Source: Chrysogorgia sp. JL179-B06
Taxonomy: Eukaryota > Cnidaria > Anthozoa > Scleralcyonacea > Chrysogorgiidae
Assembly: GCA_035772405.1 (NCBI GenBank)
Contig: JAYKKM010000011.1
Coordinates: 822,501 to 886,500, forward strand
Reading direction: 5' to 3'
Length of the DNA stretch: 64,000 nt
Shown: positions 11,791 to 23,689 of the stretch, one piece after another
Position numbering within the stretch: the first letter of the stretch is position 1
Layout of the letters: each line of letters starts with the position of its first letter
Notes under the pieces: generated by a model
Database searches by the model: none
Told to the model about the DNA's origin: nothing
What the model saw: the letters and a program-made list of their open reading frames with translations, nothing else
Made by a program: the position numbers and the translations under genes

Positions 11791-13790
11791 TATGAGTGAC
11801 AAGGAAGCTGAAAAAGCATACAATGGAAATGCGGACAATGCATCTCGGGCAGTCAAAGTTTTGGCTAAGTCAAGTGCGAAACCATTTGTTTTATCGAGTC
11901 AGTTACACATACTTGCTCTTGCCTTGGTTATTTCTAAACCAATTTACTCGGTCTATTCAGACATTCCATCAAGTCGCTGTATCAAGAAAGACTTGAACGG
12001 TGTGTTTTATCACAGGAATATTTAATACTTTTAATACTATATAATACTTTTTCAAAAATACCTGAACCTTCTAATATATCAACTAGACCATCTAAAGTTG
12101 CACTAACTTTTAACAAAAGCTACAAATCTGCAACATCGAAGAGGAAGAATGAAATTTATTCTAGGACGAAGGTACAAAGAAAGAAAAGGAGTTTGCAAGA
12201 AATGGCAGTTTGACTGAAACAAAGGCAGTAGGATCAGGCAAAAAAAAAAGTGAAGGAAAGCGCAAATCTTATGTTTTATTTTAAAGCCGTAACAGTCAAG
12301 GCTAATAAGGATGAAGAAAAGAAAGGTATAAGGGAAAGTAAGGATTCAACACCCAAAAAAGAGCCTGAGGAACTGGAAGAACTACTTCCATTGATGGGAC
12401 CAGGATTTTAATGGTACAGGGAGAAAGGCCAATATGGCCAGGACAGAAGGCAAGGCTAAAATGCAGGTAGCTGGTATGTAGCGGTTTCTAACGCTAACCC
12501 TTAGAAAACTCGTTGGGCGGGGATTAGGATCTTAGTTGTTTTGGGGTTGTTTCCAGTCATCTCTTCAGATTTCCGACCTTTTGAGTATACTAAAGAGACA
12601 CGACCCACCCACTGGGCCGCTACCTGCGTTTGTCGTCTGTCGCCAGGACAGAGGAAAGAACGAAAAGAAGTGTTACTATGCAAGGCAACATAATGGGAGG
12701 GCTTGTAAGGGGTTCTGCAACAGGAACACTAAGTACGAATGTCGAAGAGCTTTTTGAGAAGTTAAGTGAAGGGGGGTTGGAAAAACAGCCAAAACATGTA
12801 GGTGCGATGCTAACTTTAGCTGAGCACATCATAAAAAATTGGCCATTGGTAGCAACTCAAGATCTGACAAAGCTATATAGAGAAACGAAAGGGTTAAAAG
12901 TTTCTGCCCAAATATATCTCAATGGCAAAAGATATATAATTGAAAATTGTGGGAAAGTAGCCCTGGAATTAATAAACTGTCCAAAAGATCGAGAGAATGG
13001 ACCCAACTATAATTAATGAAAAACTTGAACAAGTTATAGGCAGCGATTATGACATCATGTCACAATATCTCGACTATAAACGGGGCAGAGATACGTTGAA
13101 AGCCGTTTTGACGAGAATTACAAGTGTTAACTTCATGTCAAAGTTGGCGAACGTTCAAGACAAAAGAAGTTTTCAACGTTCACAACATCAAGTAGCTCCG
13201 ATCAACTTGCAGTTATTTGACGAAATGAAGAAAACAATTGACCAAACCAACGACTCTTCTATAACGGGTGAAGCTGAAAGAAGAAAGAAACACACGACGC
13301 TTCAAAAGATAAAAGTGGTAGGGGAAGACTTTTAAAATCTGAAGAATTTCCTGATCTTGCTGGTGTACTAGAATTTGTTTTTAGTGATGGAGATCGCATT
13401 GATAGAGCAGGAGGTGGTTTAGACTGACTGGTCAACTCATAATGTCAATCTTTCGATGGATCACACCGATTTACATTCGCAATGATCGGCTCGAAAGATG
13501 CAAAAGCTAAAGTTCATGCAGATGTATCACCCGTCCAGAAACCAGGTAAAACATGGTGTGAAATAACTCGCCCAGATCATGACTGTGATGGATTGGCTCA
13601 CAATGCTATTACACCCATGAATCATCTTTTTATGGAAACAGAGTTGCAGTTTGAAGAAAACGAAGAATATTATTACACCGTTAAAAGGACTGGCAGCTAC
13701 CTAAATATTTCATGCTTTGAGCCTGAAACTGTCCAGAGGGTATTTAACGAAATATTTTATTGTTGGTCAACCCTGCACTAGTGCACTTGA
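11791..13790 (+). other. Unidentified broken ORFs
   Basis: Short plus-strand frames follow one another: 11792-12025; 12630-13016, starting near an in-frame ATG at 12678; 12997-13335, in another frame and overlapping the previous one by 20 bases; and 13482-13781. They are hydrophilic, Lys/Glu-rich and not recognised. The run of adjacent frames in one direction suggests one decayed gene, possibly a mobile-element accessory gene shared with the SAP-like remnant that follows. No catalytic motif was found. Confidence 0.3.
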
Positions 13791-14400
13791 AACCCTGCAC
13801 ACGAAATTCCGACAACGGAAAGTTAAAGGAACATTTCGTTTTTATTGTCGATAATGGTCTGTCGGAAGCCTCATCAAATTCCCTGGTGAAAATGTGGTTG
13901 GTTCGTCTATTCCAATAGCTTAGTTAAACTGAAATCGATTACTCAAAAATCATTTGCTTAATATCACAGCAAACGAAATCCAGTGGAACGCGTTCATGCT
14001 GTTTCGAATCGCGCGTTGTCCAACAAAGTATTTTCAAGTACTGCTGTACATAAAAATTACAATGGAGATCAGCGGCATTTAGAAAACATGGCTACAGAAG
14101 CGAAAACCTGTTTAGCACAGGCTGAGTAGAGTACGGTGGAAGGCCGACCGTTGTTCAGCGTGGGATTGGAACTGAAGAAAATTTTGTGTTTAATGATGAA
14201 GACCATTGGAAAGAGTGAGTGTCGAAAAAATGAAGACAGCACCAGCTATCACACAGTAAATAACGACTTGTGGAGAGAGGCAGCAACAATTTGTAACCTA
14301 GATTAAAATTTTCTGGGAAACTACAGGGAAGATTACCAAATACTGCAAAACACACTGGATGAAGAAGCAAAACGAACTTGTTGGGAAGACAAGTATTCTA
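13791..14400. other. No clear gene
   Basis: Short plus-strand stretches look coding-like but are broken by stops (for example 14155-14400). I cannot name a product. Confidence 0.35.
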
Positions 14401-14473
14401 CAAAATATTTTAACCCAGACATTCAGCAAGACAAGAATATTTTTACAAAACAACCAATCACTGACTATGTAAG

Positions 14474-15236
14474 ATGGCTAATGACAGGAGGAGAGTTGCA
14501 TTACATACCACTTGGGTTCAAGTGTCCAACACAGAAATTATTGATGAGACCCCAGGAGCATCTCTCCCATCAAAAATCTTAGAAATGGCTTTCAGTTTCA
14601 AGGTGTTTTCACATGATTTTGAGATAGTAGTTCCACACATTGCATTTCTAAGTTGGTGTACTGAAGATGAAGTGAAACGATTTTTTGTGGAATTTAAGGA
14701 AAAACTGGACTTGAAGTTCGAGAATGACAAGGAGCGGGAATACTGGTGTCAACAAGAACTCCACAAAACTGAAGACACAGCAGCATTGAAACTTCGATGT
14801 CGAAAAACTGGTATATGACTTGAAGTTCGAGAATGACAAGGAGCGGGAATACTGGTGTCAACAAGAACTCCACAAAACTGAAGACACAGCAGCATTGAAA
14901 CTTCGATGTCGAAAAACCGGTATAGCCACAGAGGAGAAGAAACATGAAATAGTGAAGCGTTTGGTAGAAAAATTAGGCCTCGAAGTTTCACCACCACTTG
15001 AATGGCAAATCTCATCACTGCCATTGTCATCAGAAATTTCAAAGAAATCAGTGTTCAGACTACAAGAGATTCTGCAATTGCACAACACACTGGACGATCT
15101 TGTGCTTAGGGTACGAATGGTAATAGCAGGCAAAGGACACCTTTATTTTTATAAGGAACTTAAAGCCATACAAAACTTAATTACTGCTAAGGACGTGTTG
15201 ATTATTATAATATTTAGAGCCAAGAGTCATTCATAA
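14474..15236 (+). pseudogene. SAP-like domain gene remnant broken by a tandem duplication
   Basis: The frame opens at 14474. After the first duplicated unit it ends at TGA 14816-14818. The second unit, in the next frame, continues to 15236. The segment LKLRCRKTGI...EEKKHEIVKRLVEKLG resembles a SAP-type helix-extension-helix (two helices with a Gly/Leu turn), a DNA-binding fold often found in chromatin and mobile-element proteins. The family of the whole protein is not recognised. Removing one 109-bp unit would leave one continuous frame, so the duplication is the lesion. Confidence 0.45.
14709..14926 (+). repeat. 109-bp direct tandem duplication
   Basis: The sequence beginning CTTGAAGTTCGAGAATGAC is present twice with a period of 109 bp (TTG at 14711 and 14820), with one visible difference (AAAACTGG versus AAAACCGG). 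Because 109 is not a multiple of three, it shifts the reading frame. Confidence 0.9.
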
Positions 15237-15891
15237 AAGAAGAAAATTTCCAACTCCGTCTAGCGCCACTCTCATCACGTCCCAGAGACAGCGCTTCCGT
15301 TTTTAATAAGCGTTCATTGATATTCCTGACAAAATAACTGCTTGAATAATTCTTAGATCCTTTGGAAACAGAAATTGGGCTCTACCGAACAGATAAATCT
15401 CGTACGGACCGCTTGAAAGCAAAGCTGGCAGCTATAAGATTGGTAGGTGCCAAGATACTTGCCTTATGGGATAAAGACGAGATTGGTGATACTGGTTGGA
15501 AAACTGGTAATTCTGGTATGTACATATGATATGATCTATTCACTGAAAACCGGGGGAAAGCAGCCAATTTCAGCTTACAGTATCAAATAAGAGTTCGTCT
15601 AGCATGCGAGTTGCGAGTCTGTGAGTTAAAAATCTGCGAGTTGCGAGTCAAAAATCTGCGAGTTGCGAGTCAAATATCTGCAATTATTTAGCAGAAAACA
15701 ATACAAAAACAAATAATCTTTTCCAATATTTGAGAAAAGAATCTACGCTAAGATAGTCTAAGGAGGGCCGTAGCATGGCAAAATTATTGGGGGGGGGGGG
15801 CAAGGTAGTTTTTGAAATATAGGGTTTCTGAAACAGCATTTCCTGTCTTCTGTGAGTAATTTGTAGCAAGTTTAAACGGTTTTAAACTGAC
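15237..15891. repeat. Short tandem repeats and G-rich remnant, no gene
   Basis: At about 15604-15675 the 22-bp unit AAAAATCTGCGAGTTGCGAG(TC) repeats about three times. At about 15757-15880 a G-run of about 12 bases sits in sequence of the style GCATGGCAAAATTATTGGGG, reminiscent of hAT terminal regions, but no partner end was found. Confidence 0.5.
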
Positions 15892-16391
15892 AATATTATC
15901 TATCTTGTTCAAACAACAGAAGCATTTAAAGCAGTCTTTGGTCTCTTTATTATTTTTTCTTTAACATTTACTAGCAGTTACCATGACAACACGTTTGTTA
16001 TTTTGATATTGTAATAGAGTATTGTATTTATTTGTATATCTTCACGTTATTTTGTTTTATAGAACTATTAGGTATTATTAGCATCATATATTCATATCTT
16101 ATTTCTAAGACCTTTTATATTATAACATTAATTCTAACCATAATTCTAACCCCACCTTAAATCTTAATCATAAATTCTAATCTTAAATTTAACTTTAATT
16201 CTAACAATAGTCTTTAACATCATATTGTTTCCAAGGCTGGGCCTGTGGGCCTGACACTCAGCCCCCTCACTGCGATTACACCTCCTCCCCAACCACTACC
16301 CATGGATGACATATCATGTCTATGTACTTGGATCCAAATACATGATTTTAACTTTTATGTTTATTATTATTTGCTTTTAATATACAAATAT
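15892..16391 (+). repeat. Upstream pseudo-LTR of the Penelope-like element
   Basis: It starts AATATTATCTATCTTGTTC and ends ATATACAAATAT. Compared with the downstream copy it has a short extra segment near 16138-16153 (an extra ATTCTAACC-type unit) and a few substitutions. The ORF at 16592 begins about 200 bp after it. Confidence 0.85.
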
Positions 16392-16591
16392 TTGACAACC
16401 CTCATGGAAAGGATAAGTATCCTTGTGATCTCCTAGACATTATCAATGATTGTCACCATCACCCTGTAAGGGAAGATGTTATATCATTAATTATAACCCC
16501 TATTATAATGATGATTCCCACACCATTCTTTCCTACAATTCCCGTTGATTGATTATGTACAATCGATCCCCTGCAGGTACAAAAGACCACC

Positions 16592-17299
16592 ATGGACAAA
16601 CCATTGGAAAAGGTTCCATTGGATTCTCTCTTTCCTCCTTCTCCGGAACATATTATATTGGACAAGTACCCTTCATCCCCTGAGGATCTGGTTGCCTTTA
16701 CGGTAGAGGAATTGGGTGGCTTGGATGACATAACCCCGGAAATTGAGCAGATGCTCCTCCTAGCTAGTCCGATCACTGCCCCAACAATAAGACCTCACAC
16801 CACCCCTACCCCAGCCATTAATGACCTACCTACTACCTCCTTTTCCTCGGTTGTGCCATCTTCTAAGGGTAACCCTGTAAACACACACAAAAGGCACCTT
16901 AAAAAATTGAAGAAACATAAAAAAACATCGTCTATTCCAAAAGGGCTTCAAATTAACATCAAATCCAAACATCTTAATACAACATTACAACGACAGTGGA
17001 ATGAATGCCTACAAAACTGTTCCAACAAGTTAATAGATATACTCCTAGAACACCACGAACAACAGTTGACTGCTATTAACAACACACTGTCCACGGATGT
17101 ACAGAGTGAACCCCAACCCCCACCATCTACCCACTCTACATCTACTATTACACATACCAATATTGATATTCCTTCGTTGATGGAGATAGTTACCATCGAG
17201 CCTCCATGCTGCACCTCCGGCCGGATTCCTTTTTTGTTCGAGGGCGGTCCACACGGGGCCACCAAATTACGGAGAAGATATGCACCATACCCGAAATAA
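16592..17299 (+). CDS. Penelope-like N-terminal ORF (hypothetical)
   Basis: An ATG-initiated frame of 235 codons. The N-terminal third is acidic and Pro-rich. The middle is basic (KRHLKKLKKHKKTSS near residues 94-108), followed by a helical segment and a Thr/Pro-rich stretch. The frame is lost near 17299, and traces of the family's conserved block (LHKGLKFIPTPP) appear in other frames near 17487-17520. So it is probably the N-terminal part of the same polyprotein as the reverse transcriptase, separated by frameshifts. RNA binding by the basic patch is an inference. Confidence 0.5.
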   Translation: MDKPLEKVPLDSLFPPSPEHIILDKYPSSPEDLVAFTVEELGGLDDITPEIEQMLLLASPITAPTIRPHTTPTPAINDLPTTSFSSVVPSSKGNPVNTHKRHLKKLKKHKKTSSIPKGLQINIKSKHLNTTLQRQWNECLQNCSNKLIDILLEHHEQQLTAINNTLSTDVQSEPQPPPSTHSTSTITHTNIDIPSLMEIVTIEPPCCTSGRIPFLFEGGPHGATKLRRRYAPYPK

Positions 17300-17778
17300 T
17301 TGAACATCCTATTGGTGAGAGAAAGGCCATCAACACCTCCCTTGGTACCAACTCTAGAAAGTATGTAAGAAAAAATCTAGATAAAAAAACAGCTGCGTAA
17401 AAAAATTATTGAATGTACTGACCAAAAACTTATTATTAACTTAACAGATCACACCTTGCCCATACCGCTTACCTCCATTCTACATAAAGGCTTAAAATTT
17501 ATTCCTACACCACCTACTAGAACACAAACTCTTCCATGAGATTCCGGCGCTGCATGTATACCAAATTTTATTTCTGTGACCAACCCAACAACAATCCTTT
17601 TCCTTTTAAAATACCTAGTACATGGGACCCTCCCACACCTACCAATTACAACCTGGTAGCATATATGTCATCTGTGCTCTATTCCTTACGTAGCTCCTGT
17701 GACAATATGCACCAATTCCCACCCACCCACCCACAACCTTGCTCAGTCAGAATTATAATTTTTATAAAAAAAAACCCA

Positions 17779-19180
17779 TTACTCCGAATTTGTTATCAAA
17801 CCTGCAGATAAGGGAGGTGCTATTGTCATCTGGTCCTCCAAAGACTATGAGGATGAAGCACTTTCCCAATTAAATAACACCATCTACTACCAACGCATAC
17901 ATCTCGATCCTAGAACAGTTATTTCGGACCTTTCTAAATCTATTTTAAACTATCTCCTCACCCTTACCAAAACTAACATTATCGATCATAAAACCTTTAG
18001 CTTCCTTAAACCAGACATTAAACCATGTATTCCACTTTTCTATTTACTACCGAAAATCCATAAACCTAATGTACCAGGCAGACCCAAGATCATCTCTGGC
18101 TGCAATTCCCCCACAGATCGCCTTTCCGCTTTTGTTGACTTTCATTTAAAACCTATAGTACAGACACTTCCTTCCTACATTAAGGACACTAATCATTTCC
18201 TTAGAACTATTTTTGACATTAATACACCTCTACCAACAAACACAATTCTAGCTACTATAGATGTTAAATCATTATATACAAACATCCCTATGAATGAGGG
18301 TATTCACGCTGTCATCCAAGCCCTTACAACATTACACAACGAATCTTGGCCTCTCCTTCCTGTTATAAATAAATTTCTTGAACTTATCCTTGGTCAAAAT
18401 TATTTCACTTTTAAAGACAACCTATTGCTACAAAAACATGGTACAGCTATGGGCACCAAAATGGCCCCTTCTTTTGCAAACATTTTCATGGGAGCTCTGG
18501 AAGGTTCCATCCTTAACTCCCTTTCACCTGATCTTAAACCTTACATATGGAAACGTTTCATTGACGACATTTTTCTTACTTGGACGCATGGCGAAGACAA
18601 ATTTACTGAATTTATGCATATACTTAATTCTTTTCATCCTACTATTAAATTTACATTTACATTCTGCTACAAACAGGTTAACTTCTTGGAGACCACAGTT
18701 TACATTACTGATACCCTCACCTTAGAATCCGATCTTTATGTTAAACCGACAGACTGCTTTCCCCTCCTACACCACGATTCTCATCACCCTGATAGCTACA
18801 AGAGGGGCCTTGTTTACAGCCAAATGCTAAGATATCGAAGAGTAATCACTAGTGACCAGAAGTTTCAACAGAGGACTCAGAATCTTAGAGTCACTCTTCT
18901 TGGCCGTGGTTACAGAGATTCAGATATCTTATCATCCCTAAATAGGGCTGCCACTTACACCCAAACCCAGTTACTTCTACCCAAAGAACCTAACAATACT
19001 TCAGTCATACCTTTCATTACTCCCCATGATCCTGACCGTTCCCATTTACCACATCTACTCAGACAACACTGGTCCTACATTGAAGACGACCACGAGTTTT
19101 CTCAATTATGGCCATCCCCTCCTATTGTTGCTTATCAACGCCATAAAAACTTGAAGGAGTATTTTGTCCAATCTAAATAG
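17779..19180 (+). pseudogene. Penelope-type reverse transcriptase, N-terminal end lost
   Basis: One frame stays open from about 17779 to 19180. The first ATG is only at 18290, but conserved motifs start earlier: FVIKPADKGG near 17789, YLLPKIHKP near 18045-18072, GRPKIISG, and DVKSLYTNIP near 18260. Downstream are the GTAMGTKMAPSFANIFMG block near 18441 and the catalytic FIDDIF near 18559-18576. The C-terminus ends NLKEYFVQSK. Enzymes of this family prime reverse transcription on chromosomal DNA ends. A frameshift at the A-run near 17767-17775 disconnects it from upstream coding sequence, so no complete protein is expected. The absence of a GIY-YIG domain may be a real subtype feature or a truncation. 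Confidence 0.8.
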
Positions 19181-21437
19181 CGCTCCATCGAGATGACGTC
19201 AGTACCGATGTTTGTCCGCTTTTACCAATAATTATTGCATCCATAACAAAAGAAATAGCTCATTTGCAATCATTTGTGAGTCAAATTTGGTTTGTTTGTC
19301 CGCTTTTTGAGCTATTAATAGCAGCCAGACTCTACGCTATTCTGATGTATGCACGTGTGTGTGTGTGTGTGTATATATGTATGTATAAATGTGTGTATAT
19401 ATGTATGTATATGTATATATGTGTATATATGTGTATATATTATATGGTTTTCTCAACTCTTTTCTAATATATATATTTCTATGTAAAATATATATACTTT
19501 TCACAAGTCTTTTCTCTCATCTTTTCTACTGCAATTTTGTTATGTTGGTGGTCTATTATGTATCCATTCTACAGAAGGGAGACGACTAAATGTCAAAACA
19601 GGTTTTGAATTTGATTAAAGTTATAATTACCTCCAAGTCCAAGCTAAACACCATTTTCAAGTCAGCATTCATTCATTGGACATTATCAACCAAGATCGAG
19701 GGCTAGGCGATTTTGGTGATATATATTCCACAACTACAATGGTTGCAATATCTACAATACATTATTGTTATCAATATAAAGGCTTTACCAAGATCTTGGG
19801 GTCTACTTAAAGATGTTTTATTTTGTCCAAGTTCAATCCAATATGAACATTTCCACATACACTTTGAGCAAAGATTATTCACTCAATGATGTTAAAGAAA
19901 CAAAATAATCAACATGGGGATTTTAAAACATTACTTATATATTACGATCAACGTGAATTAATGACTATATACCTCAAAATATTCAGCAAAAGATGCATGG
20001 TCAACTGGACAAAACTCAGGATGATCTACAATACAACATCATTATTCATCAAACTTTGTTCATAAAATGGCTGTTTCTATGAACGGGGTGGCAAATACCA
20101 TATGGAAGCTTTGGTATATAAAGAGAGAGTTATCCATCTCCTTGAATTGTTTGTCTTGAACTTTTAATTCTAATATATTATATTCTCGATTATTATATAC
20201 CGTATTGGATCTACATTTATCCACCAATTATTTCGAGGATCACTTTAATCATAATTTTTAGAGACTCATACGATTCGTAGCGTAATATCGTTTGTTAGAT
20301 AGCATTCGTTTATCACCATCATTCTATGTTAATCTGATTGCAGTTTTGTGAAGTGTTTGTAAATATGTAAACTTCTCCCTTTCAATAGTCTGTAACAGTC
20401 AACAAAAGTTTCCTTCGGATTTGATATTAAATATTTATACATACAGGTATTTACTGTATATTAAACCGCATGTCTTTCTCATTAAAATCTAGCGCTTCAT
20501 GAGTTACTATTTACTTACCATTTCATCATCAGTAATTTTCTCCCTTACATTCGAAACAAATCCCATCAATCGCCACTTCAATTCTATTCAAATTTTAAAC
20601 GATTAAACTATTCGTATTTAACAACACATGGCAATATGTCGCCACAGAATAAAATCACATCGATTCCAACCCAGTCTCTTCCCTTCCCCACAAATTACCA
20701 TGACAACCGCATCTTTCCAGTTTCTGGCTTACGGATTTTCAAACCTGACTTTGGCGGGCTTTTCATTTGCGCTATAGATCTGGTAAGTTTTCAAATTTTT
20801 ACTCTCATTCACATTATTTTCAAGTTACCTATAGTTTTACCATGTCTATTAACATATTTTGTGTACACTTTACCTTTTGTATGGGTTTTTATGGATAATT
20901 TTACATAAACATATTCCGTCCCTGTCTACATGTACTGCATGTTAGTATTTACCACTCGGCGTTTTACGACAATTTTATCCCTTTCACCAAGTTAAGGTTA
21001 CACATTTTTTCACATTACATTATTTTCTATCACTTATTTTCTACTCTTGCGGGTTTTATAAACATTTTGTTTTTACCAGTTATTATTTTTATCTTTTCTT
21101 TTAAATCGTATGCGACGACTATATTATCTCCTGTTAACCATGCACTCTTTCTCTCCTCGCCGCATTTCCTTTTCATAAGCGAGCATGTCGTTCCAGGACC
21201 TGCTAGTAGGTTAGAAACATGCTTCCCTGTCATGCTTGGAACCTGACGATTCATGACACCGTTTTTCCGCTGGAAAACATTGGGTAAGGCGTCTACAGCT
21301 ACCTTCGCAAATGTTGACGTTTTAGCTTCTTTTGTTTAAGCACCCGGGTTTTGCATATGCTGTTCCTTCTTTTTCTCCATCTATTACTGTCTAGAGTGTA
21401 CTATTATCTATCCTATCTAATATTATCTATCTTATCT
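19181..21437. other. Penelope-like 3' region, no gene
   Basis: This is noncoding. A (GT)n/(TATG)n simple repeat lies at about 19353-19450. Near 19575 the sequence GGGAGACGACTAAATGTC resembles tails seen after Penelope-like ORFs. A short frame at 20636-20765 ends at a GTAAGT donor and could be an exon, but I do not recognise it. Confidence 0.45.
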
Positions 21438-21925
21438 AATATTATCTATCTTGTTCAAACAACAGAAGCATTTAAAGCAATCTTTGGTCTCTTTATTATT
21501 TTTTTTCTTTAACATTTACTATCGGTTACCATGACAACACGTTTGTTATTTTGATATTGTAATAGAGTATTGTATTTATTTGTATATCTTCACGTTTATT
21601 TTGTTTTATAGAACTATTAGATATTATTAGCATCATATATTCATATCTTATTTCTAAGACCTTTTATATTATAACATTAATTCTAACCCCACCCTAAATC
21701 TTAATCATAAATTCTAATCTTAAATTTAACTTTAATTCTAACAATAGTCTTTAACATCATATTGTTTCCAAGGCTGGGCCTGTGGGCCTGACACTCAGCC
21801 CCCTCACTGCAATTACACCTCCTCCCCAACCACTACGCATGGATGACATATGTCTATGTACTTGGATCCAAATACATGATTTTAACTTTTATGTTTATTA
21901 TTATTTGCTTTTAATATACAAATAT
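21438..21925 (+). repeat. Downstream pseudo-LTR of the Penelope-like element
   Basis: A direct copy of 15892-16391 with one ~16-bp deletion and few substitutions. It is followed by unrelated sequence (AAACCAGATGTCGG), which marks the element's right edge. Confidence 0.85.
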
Positions 21926-23685
21926 ATAAACCAGATGTCGGTTTATAATTAAAGAATAAAACATGTCACTTTGTCAAAAGCAACGACCCTAAAGTAAAAC
22001 CGACAGTTAATAGATCTTTGTTATCATCAAATATCCTGGCGACCAAATGCGGAGGTAAATATCCAAAACAATGCATATTGTACAACGCTAAGACATGATC
22101 TTGAATATGCTTCCGAAATATGGCACTATAACATCGCAAACTGTTTGAACAAGGAGATTGAAATTGTACACTAATTTAAAGTTCTAAATTTAAAATTGTA
22201 CAGTAATTAAAAGTAACTAACTATGACCTAAGATCTAATGGTTTTTATAACCATTATCTCTGCAAGACAGAACGTTTTATGAACCCTCAGAATGTTTTAT
22301 GAAGAAATTGTATATAACGCATTTAACTTTAATCTTATTTACTATTGTGTAAATATACTATATTAGTTATTTAGTTAATTTTAACCCATGTAATTTTACA
22401 TCTTTATTCGATACGTTTTTTAATTAAATACACATGCACTGAATAATTTCCACATAATAGCCGACTTGATCATCGAGAATATACCTTATAATACTGAATG
22501 CATAATAAATGGTTATCAAAGTTTAATATTATTTTATGTACATTTTATGTGCATGTGTTTATAATTCAAAATATTTTCTATAAAAGGAAAACTCCAAAAG
22601 ATTAATTTACAAGCAGATGAAAACACAATGATTAATTTGGCAACCTTTATGAAAGGACTTTGTAAAAATATTCCATTTGATATAGATAGATAGATATAAA
22701 TAGATATAGAATAGAGTGCCACAGGCGCAAGTATTCTTGGGCGGTACGGGGGCATGCTCCCGCGGAAATTTTTGAATTTTAGAGTCTCTCAAATGGCATT
22801 ATTTCCTGCATTCTGAGGGAGATTTAAGACAATTCTAAAGGTCATAAAATAACAATGTTTCTCTACGAGAAGTGGGCAAATAGTCAGTAATTCAAAGAAA
22901 AATATTTCATATCATATTTTCTTTGCTACTGCGTGATTTTTCCATGTCGGTTAGGGGGCTTTTTTATTATTTTTATTTTTCCACTCTGAAACACGATTTC
23001 CTGCATTTTGAGGTCAGTTTTACAACAAAATATTATGATCATAAACAAGATAATTTTTGTCTACCTTTACTTCCTTCACCAATATCTGACTTTTCTGGAA
23101 ACTATAGTTGCACTGGTCTGTGTGTGAAAGTATGAAACTTGCGGGGGCGGGTGGCACTTGCTCCGAGGTTAATTCTGGTGCAGTCTAAAGCATCACTGCT
23201 AATTACTTATTTGATTTTCTAGCTAGAATTGTAGCAAAAAATATTGGGTGGGAAGTGAATAGACTTTTTATGAAAATTATTACCCAGCAAATACTTTTGA
23301 AGATAACCATATTATAATAAGTCATGAGACACAGAAATTGTACAAGTAGTACAACCATAATTAACAAACATGAACTAACGTTTAATTACCGTAAAACCGT
23401 TGCAGGTAACATCATTAAATTGGTTAGTATCACAATTAGAAACAATGCTTAATACTGAATGATAAACAAAGTGATCAGTTTGTCATAAAGACTGATCACA
23501 CACCATCTGATTTAACTATTTTCTATTTTAACATTCTGGTATACTTCTCAATTCGAATTCCTCACAGTCCAAGTTATTTTGGTCTAAGCTAAAGGTAACT
23601 GTTGATTTTTAGTGTTATATGATCAATTATCTTTTCATCTGTAGCACTCATCGACAAATGTAATAAAGGATCAGATATTTAAAAA
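21926..23685. other. No gene seen
   Basis: AT-rich DNA. A (GATA)n-type simple repeat is at about 22680-22710. Segments near 22735-22830 and 22950-23010 share a GCATTATTTCCTGCATTCTGAG-like word, suggesting remnants of one non-autonomous hAT-like repeat family. No complete ends were found. Confidence 0.4.
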
Positions 23686-23689
23686 AAAT

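Larger units (their letters stand above)
15892..21925 (+). mobile_element. Penelope-like element between direct repeats
   Basis: Two nearly identical direct repeats (15892-16391 and 21438-21925) bracket a region with an N-terminal ORF and a Penelope-type reverse transcriptase. Direct pseudo-LTRs are a known habit of Penelope-like elements, which often insert as partial tandems. I see no GIY-YIG endonuclease after the reverse transcriptase, which stops at 19180. About 2.2 kb of noncoding sequence follows. The reading frame is shifted at several points. Confidence 0.75.

Noticed and set aside
14694..15133. Several minus-strand Cys-rich frames
   Set aside because: They are antisense shadows of the duplicated SAP-like segment and repeat with its period.
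19264..19589. Hydrophobic ORFs near 19.3-19.6 kb
   Set aside because: They are translations of the GT/TATG simple repeat in the Penelope-like 3' region.
22720..23170. Non-autonomous hAT element with ends near 22725 and 23150
   Set aside because: The GTGCCAC words that seemed to pair are not arranged as inverted repeats with a target duplication.
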